NCBI GenBank assembly: GCA_902765735.1
Contig: CACXBB010000010.1
Location: 90,429-154,428, forward strand
Direction of reading: 5' to 3'
Source: an uncultured Eubacteriales bacterium
GTDB lineage: Bacteria > Bacillota > Clostridia > Christensenellales > Aristaeellaceae
DNA: 64,000 bases
In this document: piece by piece, positions 17,341 through 25,559 of the stretch
Layout: each line of letters starts with the position of its first letter
Position numbering within the stretch: position 1 is the first letter of the stretch
Notes under the pieces: generated by a model
The model's input: only the letters and a program-made list of their open reading frames with translations
What the model was told of the DNA's origin: nothing
The model's database searches: none
Position numbers and translations under genes: made by a program

Positions 17341-18486
17341 TTACATCAGCTTGCGGAACATGGCCTTGTAGTCGTCGAGGGTCGCCTCGCGGGGGTTGCC
17401 GGGGGTGCAGGCGTCGGCGGCGGCGGACTGGGCCAGGAAGTCCAGGTCCTCCTCCTTCAGCTTCTCCAGCTTGGTGGGGATGCCCACGTCCACGGAGAGC
17501 TGGCGCACGGCGTCGATGGCGGCCTTGCGGTAGGTGGGCTGATCCATGCCGGTGGTGTCCACGCCCAGGGCCTCGGCGATGTTCTTGAACTTCTCGCCGG
17601 TGTACTCCTGGTTGAACTCCATCACGATGGGCAGCATCATGGCGCAGGCCACGCCGTGGGGGGTGTCATACAGCGCGCCCAGGGTGTGGGCCATGGAGTG
17701 CGCGATGCCCAGGCCGACGTTGGAGTAGGCCATGGCGGTCACGTACTGGGCTAGGGCCATGCCCTCGCGGCCCTCGGGATCGTTGTCGACGGCCTTGCGC
17801 AGGCTCTTGCCGATGAGCTGGATGGACTCGAGGTCCAGGCAGTCGGACAGCTCCCACGCGCCCTTGGTGGTGTAGCCCTCGATGGCGTGGGTCAGCGCGT
17901 CCATGCCGGTGGAGGCGGTCAGGCCGCGGGGCATGGAGGACATCATGTCGGGATCGACCACGGCGATGTCGGGGATGTCGTTGGGGTCCACGCACACGAA
18001 CTTGCGGACCTTCTGCACGTCGGTGATGACGTAGTTGATGGTGCTCTCGGCGCCGGTGCCGCCGGTGGTGGGCACGGCGATGGTGAACACGGTGCGCTTC
18101 TTGGTGGGGGCCACGCCCTCCAGCGAGCGGACGTCGGCGAATTCGGGGTTGTTGATGATGATGCCTATGGCCTTGCCGGTGTCCATGGAGGAGCCGCCGC
18201 CGATGGTGATCATGAAGTCCGCGCCGCTCTTCTTGAAGGCCTCCACGCCGCCCTGCACGTTTTCAATGGTGGGGTTGGGCTTGATGTTGGAATACAGCTC
18301 GAAGTCGATGCCGTTGGCCTTCAGAAGGTCGGTCACCTTCGCGGTGACGCCGAATTTCACCAGGTCAGGGTCGGAGGCGACGAAGGCCTTTTTGAAGCCG
18401 CGGGACTTCACGATGCCGGGGATCTCCTGGATCGCGCCCTTGCCGTGATAGGAAATAGCGTTCAGTACAAAGCGATTGACAGCCAT
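17341..18486 (-). CDS. fucO: Iron-dependent alcohol dehydrogenase, lactaldehyde reductase type
   Basis: A 381-residue group III alcohol dehydrogenase, very close in length and sequence pattern to FucO, which interconverts lactaldehyde and 1,2-propanediol with NAD(H) at the end of fucose or rhamnose fermentation. Visible features are the nucleotide-binding GGGSSMDTGKAIG, NNPEFADVRSLEG, and NYVITD...KFVCVDP. The metal ligands are the Asp and His of MDALTHAIEG and the two His residues of AHSMAHTLGALYDTPHG. The start at 18486 is set by AAAGGAG. No fucose or rhamnose genes are near, so the substrate could be another short-chain aldehyde. It has its own promoter and terminator. Confidence 0.88.
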   Translation of the reverse strand: MAVNRFVLNAISYHGKGAIQEIPGIVKSRGFKKAFVASDPDLVKFGVTAKVTDLLKANGIDFELYSNIKPNPTIENVQGGVEAFKKSGADFMITIGGGSSMDTGKAIGIIINNPEFADVRSLEGVAPTKKRTVFTIAVPTTGGTGAESTINYVITDVQKVRKFVCVDPNDIPDIAVVDPDMMSSMPRGLTASTGMDALTHAIEGYTTKGAWELSDCLDLESIQLIGKSLRKAVDNDPEGREGMALAQYVTAMAYSNVGLGIAHSMAHTLGALYDTPHGVACAMMLPIVMEFNQEYTGEKFKNIAEALGVDTTGMDQPTYRKAAIDAVRQLSVDVGIPTKLEKLKEEDLDFLAQSAAADACTPGNPREATLDDYKAMFRKLM

Positions 18487-18540
18487 GGGTATGCACTCCT
18501 TTGCAATTTCTGATCGGTCATAATTTGACCTTCGCATTCC

Positions 18541-18569
18541 ATTTTATACATTTTATGGGAATTTGTCAA
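18541..18569 (-). promoter_or_regulatory. Sigma-A promoter of the FucO-like gene
   Basis: Minus strand: -35 TTGACA (18564-18569), 17-base spacer, -10 TAAAAT (18541-18546). Confidence 0.75.
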
Positions 18570-18647
18570 GAATACACAGCGCAAACACTGAAAAAACAGT
18601 CGCAATTGATGCAATGTGAATATCGGGTTAATTTTCGAAACAGGGTA

Positions 18648-18675
18648 TTGACTTTCTTTGACCTTTGACTATAAT
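18648..18675 (+). promoter_or_regulatory. Sigma-A promoter of the small heat-shock gene
   Basis: TTGACT (18648-18653), 16-base spacer, TATAAT (18670-18675), about 80 bases before the ATG. No CIRCE or other inverted-repeat operator was seen here. Confidence 0.75.
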
Positions 18676-18757
18676 TATAGATGTCGGCAGGAAAACGCGG
18701 ATAGAACGCGGAGCCGCCGTTCATAATAGATCAAAAGCATTCAAGGAGGTAGGGATT

Positions 18758-19225
18758 ATGTTCAATATGATGCCTTATCGCGCCGGCAATCACCCGGCCA
18801 ATCGTGAAAACCGCGGTTATTTTGAGGACTTTGCCAACGACTTCTTCCGCCCGTTCTTCGGCGACGGCTTCGGCCTGATGGCCGCCCAGCGCCCGATGAA
18901 GGTGGACGTGAAGGACGAGGGCGACAGGTTCGTGCTGGAGGCGGACATGCCCGGCATGAAGAAGGACGACCTGAAGGTGGAGGTCAACGACGGCGTGCTG
19001 ACCATCTCCGCCAACTACGACGAGCGCAGCGAGCAGAAGGACGAGGAGAGCAAGTACGTCTACCGCGAGCGCCGCTGCGGCAGCATGAGCCGGGCCTTCA
19101 ACGTGGAAGGCATCCGGGAGGACGGCATCACCGCGAAGTTCCAGGACGGCGTGCTGACGCTGGAGCTGCCCAAGTGCGCGCCGGAGGAGAAGCCCGAGGC
19201 CCACACCATCGAGATCAACGGCTGA
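18758..19225 (+). CDS. Small heat-shock protein, Hsp20/alpha-crystallin family
   Basis: A 155-residue ATP-independent holdase chaperone. The alpha-crystallin domain covers roughly residues 45-140, with the typical VDVKDEGDRFVLEADMPGMK start, the LTISANYDE strand, and FQDGVLTLELPK near the end. An aromatic-rich N terminus (FANDFFRPFFGDGFG) and a short C-terminal tail ending IEING complete it. AAGGAGGT at 18743-18750 sets the start. It is a single-gene transcript between its promoter and a terminator. Confidence 0.95.
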   Translation: MFNMMPYRAGNHPANRENRGYFEDFANDFFRPFFGDGFGLMAAQRPMKVDVKDEGDRFVLEADMPGMKKDDLKVEVNDGVLTISANYDERSEQKDEESKYVYRERRCGSMSRAFNVEGIREDGITAKFQDGVLTLELPKCAPEEKPEAHTIEING

Positions 19226-19242
19226 TTAGAACCCATATAACA

Positions 19243-19276
19243 GCGGAGACGCCCGGAAAGGGCGCCTCCGTTTTTT
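19243..19276 (+). terminator. Intrinsic terminator of the hsp20 gene
   Basis: GGAGACGCCC pairs with GGGCGCCTCC (one mismatch) around a GGAAA-type loop and is followed by six T. Confidence 0.85.
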
Positions 19277-19281
19277 ATGTT

Positions 19282-20649
19282 TCAGTAATACTTCGGGATA
19301 TCGTTGAGGCTCTCGCCGTTGGTGGCGATCACGTTGGCGTACCACCAGGCGGAATCCTTGGGCACGCGGCGCAGGGTGGCGTAGTCCACGTACACGATGC
19401 CGAAGCGCTGGTCGTAGCCCTCGTTCCACTCGAAGTTGTCCAGGAAGCTCCAGTGCAGGTACGCCTTCACCGGCACGCCCTCCGCGACGGCCTGCGACAG
19501 GCAGGTGAGGTAGCGGTGCAGGAATTCAATGCGCTTGGGGTCGTGCACCTTGCCGTCCAGGAAGAGCATGTCGTGGTTGGACAGGCCGTCCTCGGTGATC
19601 CAGATCGGCAGGCCGTAGCGCTTGTAGACGTTCAGAGGCCCGTAGTACAGCGCCTCCGGGGTCACGGGCCAATCGGTGGCGGTGCGCGGGCTGCCCACGG
19701 GCTCCCGCACCTGCCTGGCGTCGTCGTCCACCGGGCGGGCGTTGTAGATGTTCATGCCGATGAAGTCCGGCGTCTCCATAAGCTCCCAGTCGCTCGCGGG
19801 GATGTTGTCGGCGAAGGCGCGCACCGCGGGGATGGCGGAGGCGTCGTAGCGCCTGAGGATCAGGTCGTCCAGGAAGATGCTGAAGGTCATGGCCCAGTAG
19901 GGATGGCCGAGGTCGAAGGTGCCCTTTCGGGCGGCCTCGCGGCCCTCCGGGGTGTCGTTGCGGGGATAGCACAGCCCGCCGCAGGACACCACGCCCACGG
20001 TGATGTCGGCGCTCACGGCCTTGATGGCCCGCTGGGCGGCGCTGTGGGCCAGGGCCATGTGGTGCAGGGCGCGCGCCACGTCGGCGTCGCCCAGCTTCCA
20101 GCCGGGGGCGTGCAGGCCGTTGCCGTAGCCCAGGTAGGCGGCGCACTGGGGCTCGTTGAGGGTCATGAAGCAGTCCACGCGGCCCTTGAAGTGCTCCGCC
20201 ACCACGCGGGCGTAGCGCTCGAAGGCGGCCACGATGTCCCGGTTGAGCCAGCCGCCCTTGTGCTGCAGGGCGCTGGGGAGGTCCCAGTGGTACAGCGTGA
20301 TCAGCGGGCGGATGCCGTTGGAGAGCAGCTCGTCCACCAGCTCGTCGTAGAATTTGAAGCCCAGGGGATTGATATCGCCGTCGCCGTCCGGGATGATCCG
20401 GGGCCAGCTCACGGAGAAGCGGTAGGCGCGGACGTTCAGCGCCTTCATCAGCGCCACGTCCTCCTTCGCGCGGTGGTAGCAGTCGCAGGCCACGTCGCCG
20501 GTGTCGCCGTGCTTGACGTGGTCGCCGCCGATCTCGTGGCAGAAGTCGTCCCAGATGCTGGGCCCCTTGCCGTCGGCGTCCCAGGCGCCCTCGCACTGGA
20601 AGGAGGCGCAGGCCACGCCCCACAGAAAGTCCTTCGGAAATTGTACCAT
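19282..20649 (-). CDS. Beta-glucosidase, glycoside hydrolase family 1
   Basis: A 455-residue cytoplasmic GH1 enzyme, the usual length. The N-terminal FPKDFLWGVACASFQCEGA motif is present. The acid/base Glu is in TLNEPQC and the nucleophile Glu in ITEDGLSNHD (the family has ITENG). The substrate-site segment HWSFLDNFEWNEGYDQRFG is also present. No phosphate-pocket motif could be identified with confidence, so beta-glucosidase rather than 6-phospho-beta-glucosidase is the working call. GGAGGG eight bases upstream supports the start at 20649 rather than upstream ATGs. It is monocistronic, with its own promoter. Confidence 0.93.
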   Translation of the reverse strand: MVQFPKDFLWGVACASFQCEGAWDADGKGPSIWDDFCHEIGGDHVKHGDTGDVACDCYHRAKEDVALMKALNVRAYRFSVSWPRIIPDGDGDINPLGFKFYDELVDELLSNGIRPLITLYHWDLPSALQHKGGWLNRDIVAAFERYARVVAEHFKGRVDCFMTLNEPQCAAYLGYGNGLHAPGWKLGDADVARALHHMALAHSAAQRAIKAVSADITVGVVSCGGLCYPRNDTPEGREAARKGTFDLGHPYWAMTFSIFLDDLILRRYDASAIPAVRAFADNIPASDWELMETPDFIGMNIYNARPVDDDARQVREPVGSPRTATDWPVTPEALYYGPLNVYKRYGLPIWITEDGLSNHDMLFLDGKVHDPKRIEFLHRYLTCLSQAVAEGVPVKAYLHWSFLDNFEWNEGYDQRFGIVYVDYATLRRVPKDSAWWYANVIATNGESLNDIPKYY

Positions 20650-20686
20650 GGATTTGCCCTCCGCATGTATCATTGTGATATTCAAC

Positions 20687-20716
20687 ATTATAGTGTGTCC
20701 GGCCGGCAGTTGTCAA
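20687..20716 (-). promoter_or_regulatory. Sigma-A promoter of the GH1 gene
   Basis: Minus strand: -35 TTGACA (20711-20716), 18-base spacer, -10 TATAAT (20687-20692). Confidence 0.7.
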
Positions 20717-20741
20717 CGATGTCCGGGAAAAGAAAAAAAGA

Positions 20742-20770
20742 TTGCATATTTTGAGGAAGTCGTGTATAAT
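20742..20770 (+). promoter_or_regulatory. Sigma-A promoter of the darA-holB-ricT operon
   Basis: TTGCAT (20742-20747), 17-base spacer, TATAAT (20765-20770), 34 bases before the darA start codon. Confidence 0.75.
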
Positions 20771-20804
20771 ATCAGTGTAAAAGTGGATAAAAGGAGGAAC
20801 CTCC

Positions 20805-21134
20805 ATGAAGCTGATCATCGCCATCGTTCAGGACGAGGACGCTTCCCGCCTGATCACCAGCCTCATGTCAGACGGCTATCGGGTGACAAAGCTTGCCACC
20901 ACAGGCGGATTCCTTCGTTCCGGCAATACCACGCTGCTGGTCGGCGTTGAGGACGACAAGCTCAAGAACGCCATGTCCATCATCGAGAAGGTGTGCAAGA
21001 GCCGCAAGCAGATCGCCTCCTCGCCCGCGCCGATCTCCGGTACCACCGGGGTGTACGTGCCCTATCCGATTGAAGTGACCGTGGGCGGCGCGACCATCTT
21101 TGTGCTGGATGTCGAGCAGTTCACCAAGATCTGA
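20805..21134 (+). CDS. darA: Cyclic-di-AMP receptor, PII-like
   Basis: A 109-residue protein of the DarA/PstA (YaaQ) family, trimeric PII-like proteins that bind cyclic-di-AMP. Typical features are the start MKLIIAIVQDEDA, the loop region TKLATTGGFLRSGNTTLLVGVED, and the end GGATIFVLDVEQF. AAGGAGG lies seven bases upstream. It stands directly before holB and ricT, as the related genes do in Bacillus subtilis, which supports the assignment and the Bacillota origin. The downstream target of DarA is not established in general. Confidence 0.93.
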   Translation: MKLIIAIVQDEDASRLITSLMSDGYRVTKLATTGGFLRSGNTTLLVGVEDDKLKNAMSIIEKVCKSRKQIASSPAPISGTTGVYVPYPIEVTVGGATIFVLDVEQFTKI

Positions 21135-21142
21135 GGCTGGCC

Positions 21143-22126
21143 TTGAAACTCTCTGAATTCACGGGATATGGCGACAAAATGGAGCAGCTGATGCGTTCGG
21201 TTCAAGCCGGGCGCATTGTTCATGCCCTGCTGTTCGTGGGGCCCCGCGGCTCGGGCAAGCGCACGATGGCGAACCTGTTTGCCCAGGCCATGCTGTGCAG
21301 GGGGCCGGAGCCCCGGCCCTGCGGCACGTGTCCCGCCTGCAAGCGGTATCTGGCGGGCTCCCATCCCGACGTCAGGACGCTCCGCCCGGAGAAGAAGACC
21401 CTCGGCGTGGACGAGATCCGCGACCTGATCGACTACCTGTCGCTGAAGCCCTACGAGGGCGGCAGGCACATCGCCATCATCGAGCAGGCGGACAAAATGA
21501 CCCCGCCCGCCCAGAACGCCCTATTAAAGACGCTGGAGAACCCCGACGGCGAGGCGATGTTCTTCCTGATCGCCGAGGACGCCGGGGGCCTGCTGCCCAC
21601 GATACGCTCCCGCTGCCAGGCGGTGCGGTTCACGGACCTGTCCGTGGAGGACTGCGCCGGGGTGCTCGTCAAGCGGGGCATCGCGCCGGAGCGCGCCAAA
21701 ATGCTCGCGGGCATGGCCCAGGGCTCGGTGGGCCGGGCGCTGGCGCTCAATGCGGACGAGGGCTTCATGGACCTGCGGAACAGGGTGATTCAATCGCTGG
21801 AGACCCTCGGCGACGCCGCCAGCGTGTCCAGGGCCGCCGCGCTTTTGGAGGACGAGAAGGGCGCGGAGGGGGACATACTCGACATCATGGAGCTCTGGGC
21901 CCGCGACCGCATGGCGGCGCAGGCCGGGGCGCAGCCCTACCAGGCGGGGGAGTACGACCGCCTCGTCAAGGGCAAAATCGACGGCCGGGCGCTCTTGAAG
22001 GGCGTCGTGGAGGCGCGCAGGCGGCTTGCGAGCAACGTCGCCTGGCCCGGCGTGCTGGAAAACATGTACTTCGACCTGATCAATACGGAAAACAGCGGGA
22101 GGACGACGCTTTCATGGCAACGGTAA
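21143..22126 (+). CDS. holB: DNA polymerase III clamp-loader subunit delta'
   Basis: A 327-residue AAA+ protein of the replicative clamp loader. It shows the P-loop GPRGSGKRT, the zinc-binding Cys cluster (MLCRG...CGTCPACKRY), DVRTLRPEKKTLGVDEIR, IIEQADKMTPPAQNALLKTLENP, and the sensor region IRSRCQAVRF. The start is a TTG at 21143, with GAGG about seven bases upstream and only eight bases after the darA stop. The 3' end overlaps ricT by 13 bases. Confidence 0.92.
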   Translation: MKLSEFTGYGDKMEQLMRSVQAGRIVHALLFVGPRGSGKRTMANLFAQAMLCRGPEPRPCGTCPACKRYLAGSHPDVRTLRPEKKTLGVDEIRDLIDYLSLKPYEGGRHIAIIEQADKMTPPAQNALLKTLENPDGEAMFFLIAEDAGGLLPTIRSRCQAVRFTDLSVEDCAGVLVKRGIAPERAKMLAGMAQGSVGRALALNADEGFMDLRNRVIQSLETLGDAASVSRAAALLEDEKGAEGDILDIMELWARDRMAAQAGAQPYQAGEYDRLVKGKIDGRALLKGVVEARRRLASNVAWPGVLENMYFDLINTENSGRTTLSWQR

Positions 22127-23223
22127 TTGGCGTCCGCTTCAAGAAGGCGGGCAAGGTATACTATTTTGATCCCAGCGGCATCTGGCCCCGGCCCGGCGAC
22201 TGCGTGATCGTGGAGACCTCGCGGGGCGTGGAGTTCGGCGAGGTGGTGACGGGCTCGCGGTCCGTCAACGACCAGCAGATCGTCACGCCGCTGAAAAAGG
22301 TGGTGCGCATGGCCACCGAGGAGGACATCCGCCGCGCCGAGAACAACGAGCGCCGGGAGAAGGAGGCCTTCACGGTCTGCCAGGAGAAGATATTGAAGCA
22401 CAAGCTGGACATGAAGCTGGTCAGCGTGGAGATCACCTTCGACAACTCCAAGATCATATTCTACTTCACCGCCAACGGGCGCGTGGACTTCCGCGAGCTG
22501 GTGAAGGACCTGGCGAGCGTGTTCAAGATCCGCATCGAGCTTCGGCAGATCGGCGTGCGCGACGAGGCCAAGATGTTGGGTGGCCTCGGGGCCTGCGGGC
22601 GGACCATCTGCTGCGGCGCGTTCCTGGGGGACTTCCAGCCCGTGTCCATCAAGATGGCCAAGGAGCAGAACCTCTCCCTCAACCCGGCCAAGATCTCCGG
22701 CCAGTGCGGGCGGCTGATGTGCTGTTTGAACTACGAGCAGGAGAACTACGAGCAGGTCCACAAGCGCCTGCCCCGGGTGGGGAAGGACATCGTCACCCCG
22801 GACGGCGTGGGCGTGATCACCGAGATCAACGTGATCAAGGAGCGCGTCAGGGTGCGCATCCGCCAGGACGACGACAGCTTTGACATCAAGGAGTACGACA
22901 TCGACGAGGTGCGCCGCCCCGGCCCCGGCGACGCCGCCGCCGTGCGGGAGACGCCCCGGTCCCAGGAGCGCAGGCCCCGCCGGGCTCAGGCCGCCGAGGA
23001 AGCGGAGGCGAAGGGCGAGGAGGACGCCGAGGACAGGAAGCGGCGCTACCCCCACCAGAAGGCCCCGAAGAACCTGTCCACCGACCAGTTCTTCGAGAAG
23101 CTCCGGGAGACCGGCGGGGTGACCCCCGTGTCCGGCACCCGGGAGCATCGCCGCCGCCGCGGCGGACGCGGCAGGGGAGAGGGCCCCGCGCAGGAGGGCG
23201 AGGCGCCGAAGAAGGAAGAATGA
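22114..23223 (+). CDS. ricT: PSP1-domain protein RicT (YaaT)
   Basis: A 369-residue cytoplasmic protein of the RicT family, which in Bacillus works with RicA and RicF in an Fe-S complex affecting RNase Y processing. Features are the N-terminal FKKAGKVYYFDP, the PSP1 core, and the conserved Cys-rich segments GGLGACGRTICCGAF and GQCGRLMCCLNYE that hold the cluster. The family is usually about 270-300 residues. Here a charged, low-complexity Arg/Glu/Pro-rich tail of about 90 residues is added. The ATG at 22114 lies inside the holB end, with GGGAGG upstream, so the two are translationally coupled. Confidence 0.92.
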   Translation: MATVIGVRFKKAGKVYYFDPSGIWPRPGDCVIVETSRGVEFGEVVTGSRSVNDQQIVTPLKKVVRMATEEDIRRAENNERREKEAFTVCQEKILKHKLDMKLVSVEITFDNSKIIFYFTANGRVDFRELVKDLASVFKIRIELRQIGVRDEAKMLGGLGACGRTICCGAFLGDFQPVSIKMAKEQNLSLNPAKISGQCGRLMCCLNYEQENYEQVHKRLPRVGKDIVTPDGVGVITEINVIKERVRVRIRQDDDSFDIKEYDIDEVRRPGPGDAAAVRETPRSQERRPRRAQAAEEAEAKGEEDAEDRKRRYPHQKAPKNLSTDQFFEKLRETGGVTPVSGTREHRRRRGGRGRGEGPAQEGEAPKKEE

Positions 23224-23233
23224 CGATGATAGA

Positions 23234-23268
23234 CACGACCACCGGCCAGGCCGGTGGTCGTGTTTGTT
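23234..23268 (+). terminator. Intrinsic terminator of the darA-holB-ricT operon
   Basis: A GC-rich stem (CACGACCACCGG with CCGGTGGTCGTG, 23235-23262) is followed by TTTGTTGT. Confidence 0.8.
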
Positions 23269-23270
23269 GT

Positions 23271-23500
23271 GGGAGGGAGTAGGCAGTAGGGAGTAGGGGC
23301 TATGTTGGTACGAACCCGGATGTAGGGACGCCATTTATGGCGTCCGCGGGGGACGGGGGACGACCTCTTCCGTCAGCATCAAAGGATGCTGCCACCTTCC
23401 CCTGAAGGGGAAGGCATAGGGTAACGCTGCCAAAAGCCTTCCCCTTCAGGGGAAGGTGGCTTAATGCCGTCAGGCATTAAGACGGAAGAGGTCGTTCTCC
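23271..23500. repeat. Composite of intergenic repeats, large inverted arrangement
   Basis: In order: GGGAGTA direct repeats, the GGACGCCAT palindrome (23322-23348), the GACGACCTCTTCCGTC module forward, then the same module inverted (ending in GACGGAAGAGGTCGT). The last bases of the following minus-strand gene lie within the inverted copy. Confidence 0.85.
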
Positions 23501-25276
23501 TGAATCCCGCCGCATGATCTCGGGGATGGCGAGTATGTTGTTGACGTCCATCCGCTTATAGTCCACGCGCCTGCCGGTGGCGGCGAACTCGCGGTCGGAG
23601 AGGCCGTCCAGCGCCTCCCAGGGCACGAGGCAGGCATGGGTCATGGCGCGGGTATCCTTGCCGAGGCGAATGTCCTCCCCGGTCTTGATGCGGGCCGCGC
23701 GCCGGTCCAGCTCCGCCTCGGTCATGGTCCGGTAGCCCATGGCCAGGTGAAACGCGCACCAGCGCCGATGCTCGGTGCGGGCCATGTTCTCCAGCAGCGC
23801 ACCCTCCGGCGGCCAGACCCGCTCAAGCGCCTCCGGGGTCTCGGCCCCCATCATGCGGCAAAAGGCGGGGTAGAAATCCACCGAGGCCCGGCAGCTCGCG
23901 CGGCTGAAGGCGTCGCAGGTCCGCCAGTCGGCCTCAGGGGAGGGCCCGTTGCAGTAGGCGTGATTGAGCACCATGGCCAAGCGGTCCATGGCCCGCACGT
24001 CGATGTTCTCCAGCCGGTACTCCGCGTCCTCCAGCGTCACGCTGCCCTCGGCGCACTGCACGATGGCGGGGCGCTCGTCCCGCAGCTCGTAGTAGCGCTC
24101 CAGCGCATGGGCGAGGATCATGTTGGCCTTGCGGCTTCCGGCGCACAGCGCGATGATGGCGGGCCTGTGGGCCTCCAGCCGGTCGTAGAAGGCCGCGCTG
24201 CGGGCGTCCTCCTGAATGAGCTGGATGTCGTAGGCTTCGAGCATGGCGGAGAAGCGGGCCTTCATCAGGCCGGAGAGGGCGTCCATGCGGGCGTCCACCA
24301 CCTGGGCGCGGAAGGCGCTGCCCTCGAACTGGCCGTTCATTACCAGGTGCCGGAGCATGGCCTTGCCCATCCGGCCGAAGCCGACGACCAGCACCCGCAG
24401 ATCGCCCGAGGCGCGCCCGTCGGCGTCGAAATCCACGCGAGACCAGGGCGGCAGGCATCGGATCGCCTGCCGCGCGGTGAGCTCGCTCTCGTCGCAGGCG
24501 AACAGGCTGCCGAAGCCGCAGCGCCCCGGTGATGCCAGCAGGCCGACCGCCCGGGCTTCGCTGACGCCCAGCAGGAACAGGCTAGCGTTTAAACCGTCCA
24601 TGCCCCGCGCCGACATGGCGTCCCGGAGCGCAGTGGCGAAGCGCAGGTTCTCCCCGGCGTCGGGACTGACGCAGTAGACGGACAGCGGCCGCCTTGCGCT
24701 GATGTGTCGAAGCAGCTCGGCGGCGGCGCGGCCGTCCGGGTCGTCCTGAAACGACACGCCGCCCAGGGCCTCGGAGACGTCGTCATCGTCCCGCGTCACG
24801 CACACCAGCCCCCGGCTCCCGCGGGGGAGCCTGACCAGTCGGGCGGTCTGGCGGGTCGCGCCGTACACCAGCGTCACCGCGCCGACGCGCAGCAGCTTGA
24901 CGCGCAGATACTTGAGCAGTTGCTGTCCCAGCACCGCGATGGCCGCGCTGGCGGTGACGTAGAAGGCCAGGAAGTGGGTCAGCCAAAACCCGGCCATGGC
25001 GGCGTCGCTGCGGCTCAGCGGCGTCTGGGAGAACGTGCCCAGGTCGTTGACGCCGGCGAACATGCGGCAGATCGTCATCAGCGTCCGAAACAGCGTGGCG
25101 ACGGAGAGGCCGCTCGTCCAGGTGTAGGCGTAGCCGTAGATGAGCATCCCGGACACCGCGGCAAAGCAGGCGCAGAAGCCCATGCTTCGCGCCTTGAAGC
25201 GCGTGTCCAGCGCGAGGTTCAGTATTACCGCCAGAAAGCCCAGGGCGGTGAGCAGAATGAGGAAAGCGATCTTCAT
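23477..25276 (-). CDS. Membrane protein with tandem Rossmann domains and C-terminal RyR-like domain
   Basis: A 599-residue protein. N-terminal helices span roughly residues 1-22, 30-52 and 95-125. Two Rossmann-type segments follow: VTLVYGATRQTARLV, and LRVLVVGFGRMGKAML with a proper GxGxxG-like turn. The C terminus (from about residue 490) matches the bacterial RyR module: ARTEHRRWCAFHLAMGY, then the THACLVPWEAL and DYKRMDVNNI segments. RyR modules in bacteria are thought to be ligand-binding or nucleotide-linked parts of signalling systems. The order (membrane, two Rossmann, RyR) is the same as in the K+-channel gene upstream, so they are probably paralogues. The final residues ERPLPS are encoded by an intergenic repeat. 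GAAGGTG supports the start. Confidence 0.75.
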   Translation of the reverse strand: MKIAFLILLTALGFLAVILNLALDTRFKARSMGFCACFAAVSGMLIYGYAYTWTSGLSVATLFRTLMTICRMFAGVNDLGTFSQTPLSRSDAAMAGFWLTHFLAFYVTASAAIAVLGQQLLKYLRVKLLRVGAVTLVYGATRQTARLVRLPRGSRGLVCVTRDDDDVSEALGGVSFQDDPDGRAAAELLRHISARRPLSVYCVSPDAGENLRFATALRDAMSARGMDGLNASLFLLGVSEARAVGLLASPGRCGFGSLFACDESELTARQAIRCLPPWSRVDFDADGRASGDLRVLVVGFGRMGKAMLRHLVMNGQFEGSAFRAQVVDARMDALSGLMKARFSAMLEAYDIQLIQEDARSAAFYDRLEAHRPAIIALCAGSRKANMILAHALERYYELRDERPAIVQCAEGSVTLEDAEYRLENIDVRAMDRLAMVLNHAYCNGPSPEADWRTCDAFSRASCRASVDFYPAFCRMMGAETPEALERVWPPEGALLENMARTEHRRWCAFHLAMGYRTMTEAELDRRAARIKTGEDIRLGKDTRAMTHACLVPWEALDGLSDREFAATGRRVDYKRMDVNNILAIPEIMRRDSGERPLPS

Positions 25277-25341
25277 GCGGCACCTTCGTGATTAAGGGTG
25301 AGTGATAAAGGTTTTGCACGTTATCTTTTAGGAACGCGGCA

Positions 25342-25527
25342 GGACTCCCCCAGTCAGCTTCGCTGACAGCCCCCTAGAGGAGGACTCCCTCAGGCGCTAC
25401 GCGCCAGCTCCCTTCACTCCCCCAGTCAGCTTCGCTGACAGCCCCCTCGGAGAGGGGGCCAAGACGGGAGCCTTTTGGCGGCGAACCCATAGCCTCCCTG
25501 CTCGGCGGAGCCGAGACGGAGGGAGTC
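25342..25527. repeat. Intergenic GACTCCCTC...GAGGGAGTC element with a partial second copy
   Basis: A full element spans 25382-25527, with a truncated copy at 25342-25380. Same family as 15463-15590. It fills the gap between the two RyR genes, and no promoter was recognised there. Confidence 0.85.
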
Positions 25528-25559
25528 GGCATCCCCGATCTTTCAGTGACGAGCCATTA

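Noticed and set aside
21295..22113. Extended N terminus of RicT in the holB region
   Set aside because: The upstream frame encodes low-complexity Arg/Gly-rich sequence overlapping holB. RicT homology begins at the ATG at 22114, which has a ribosome site.
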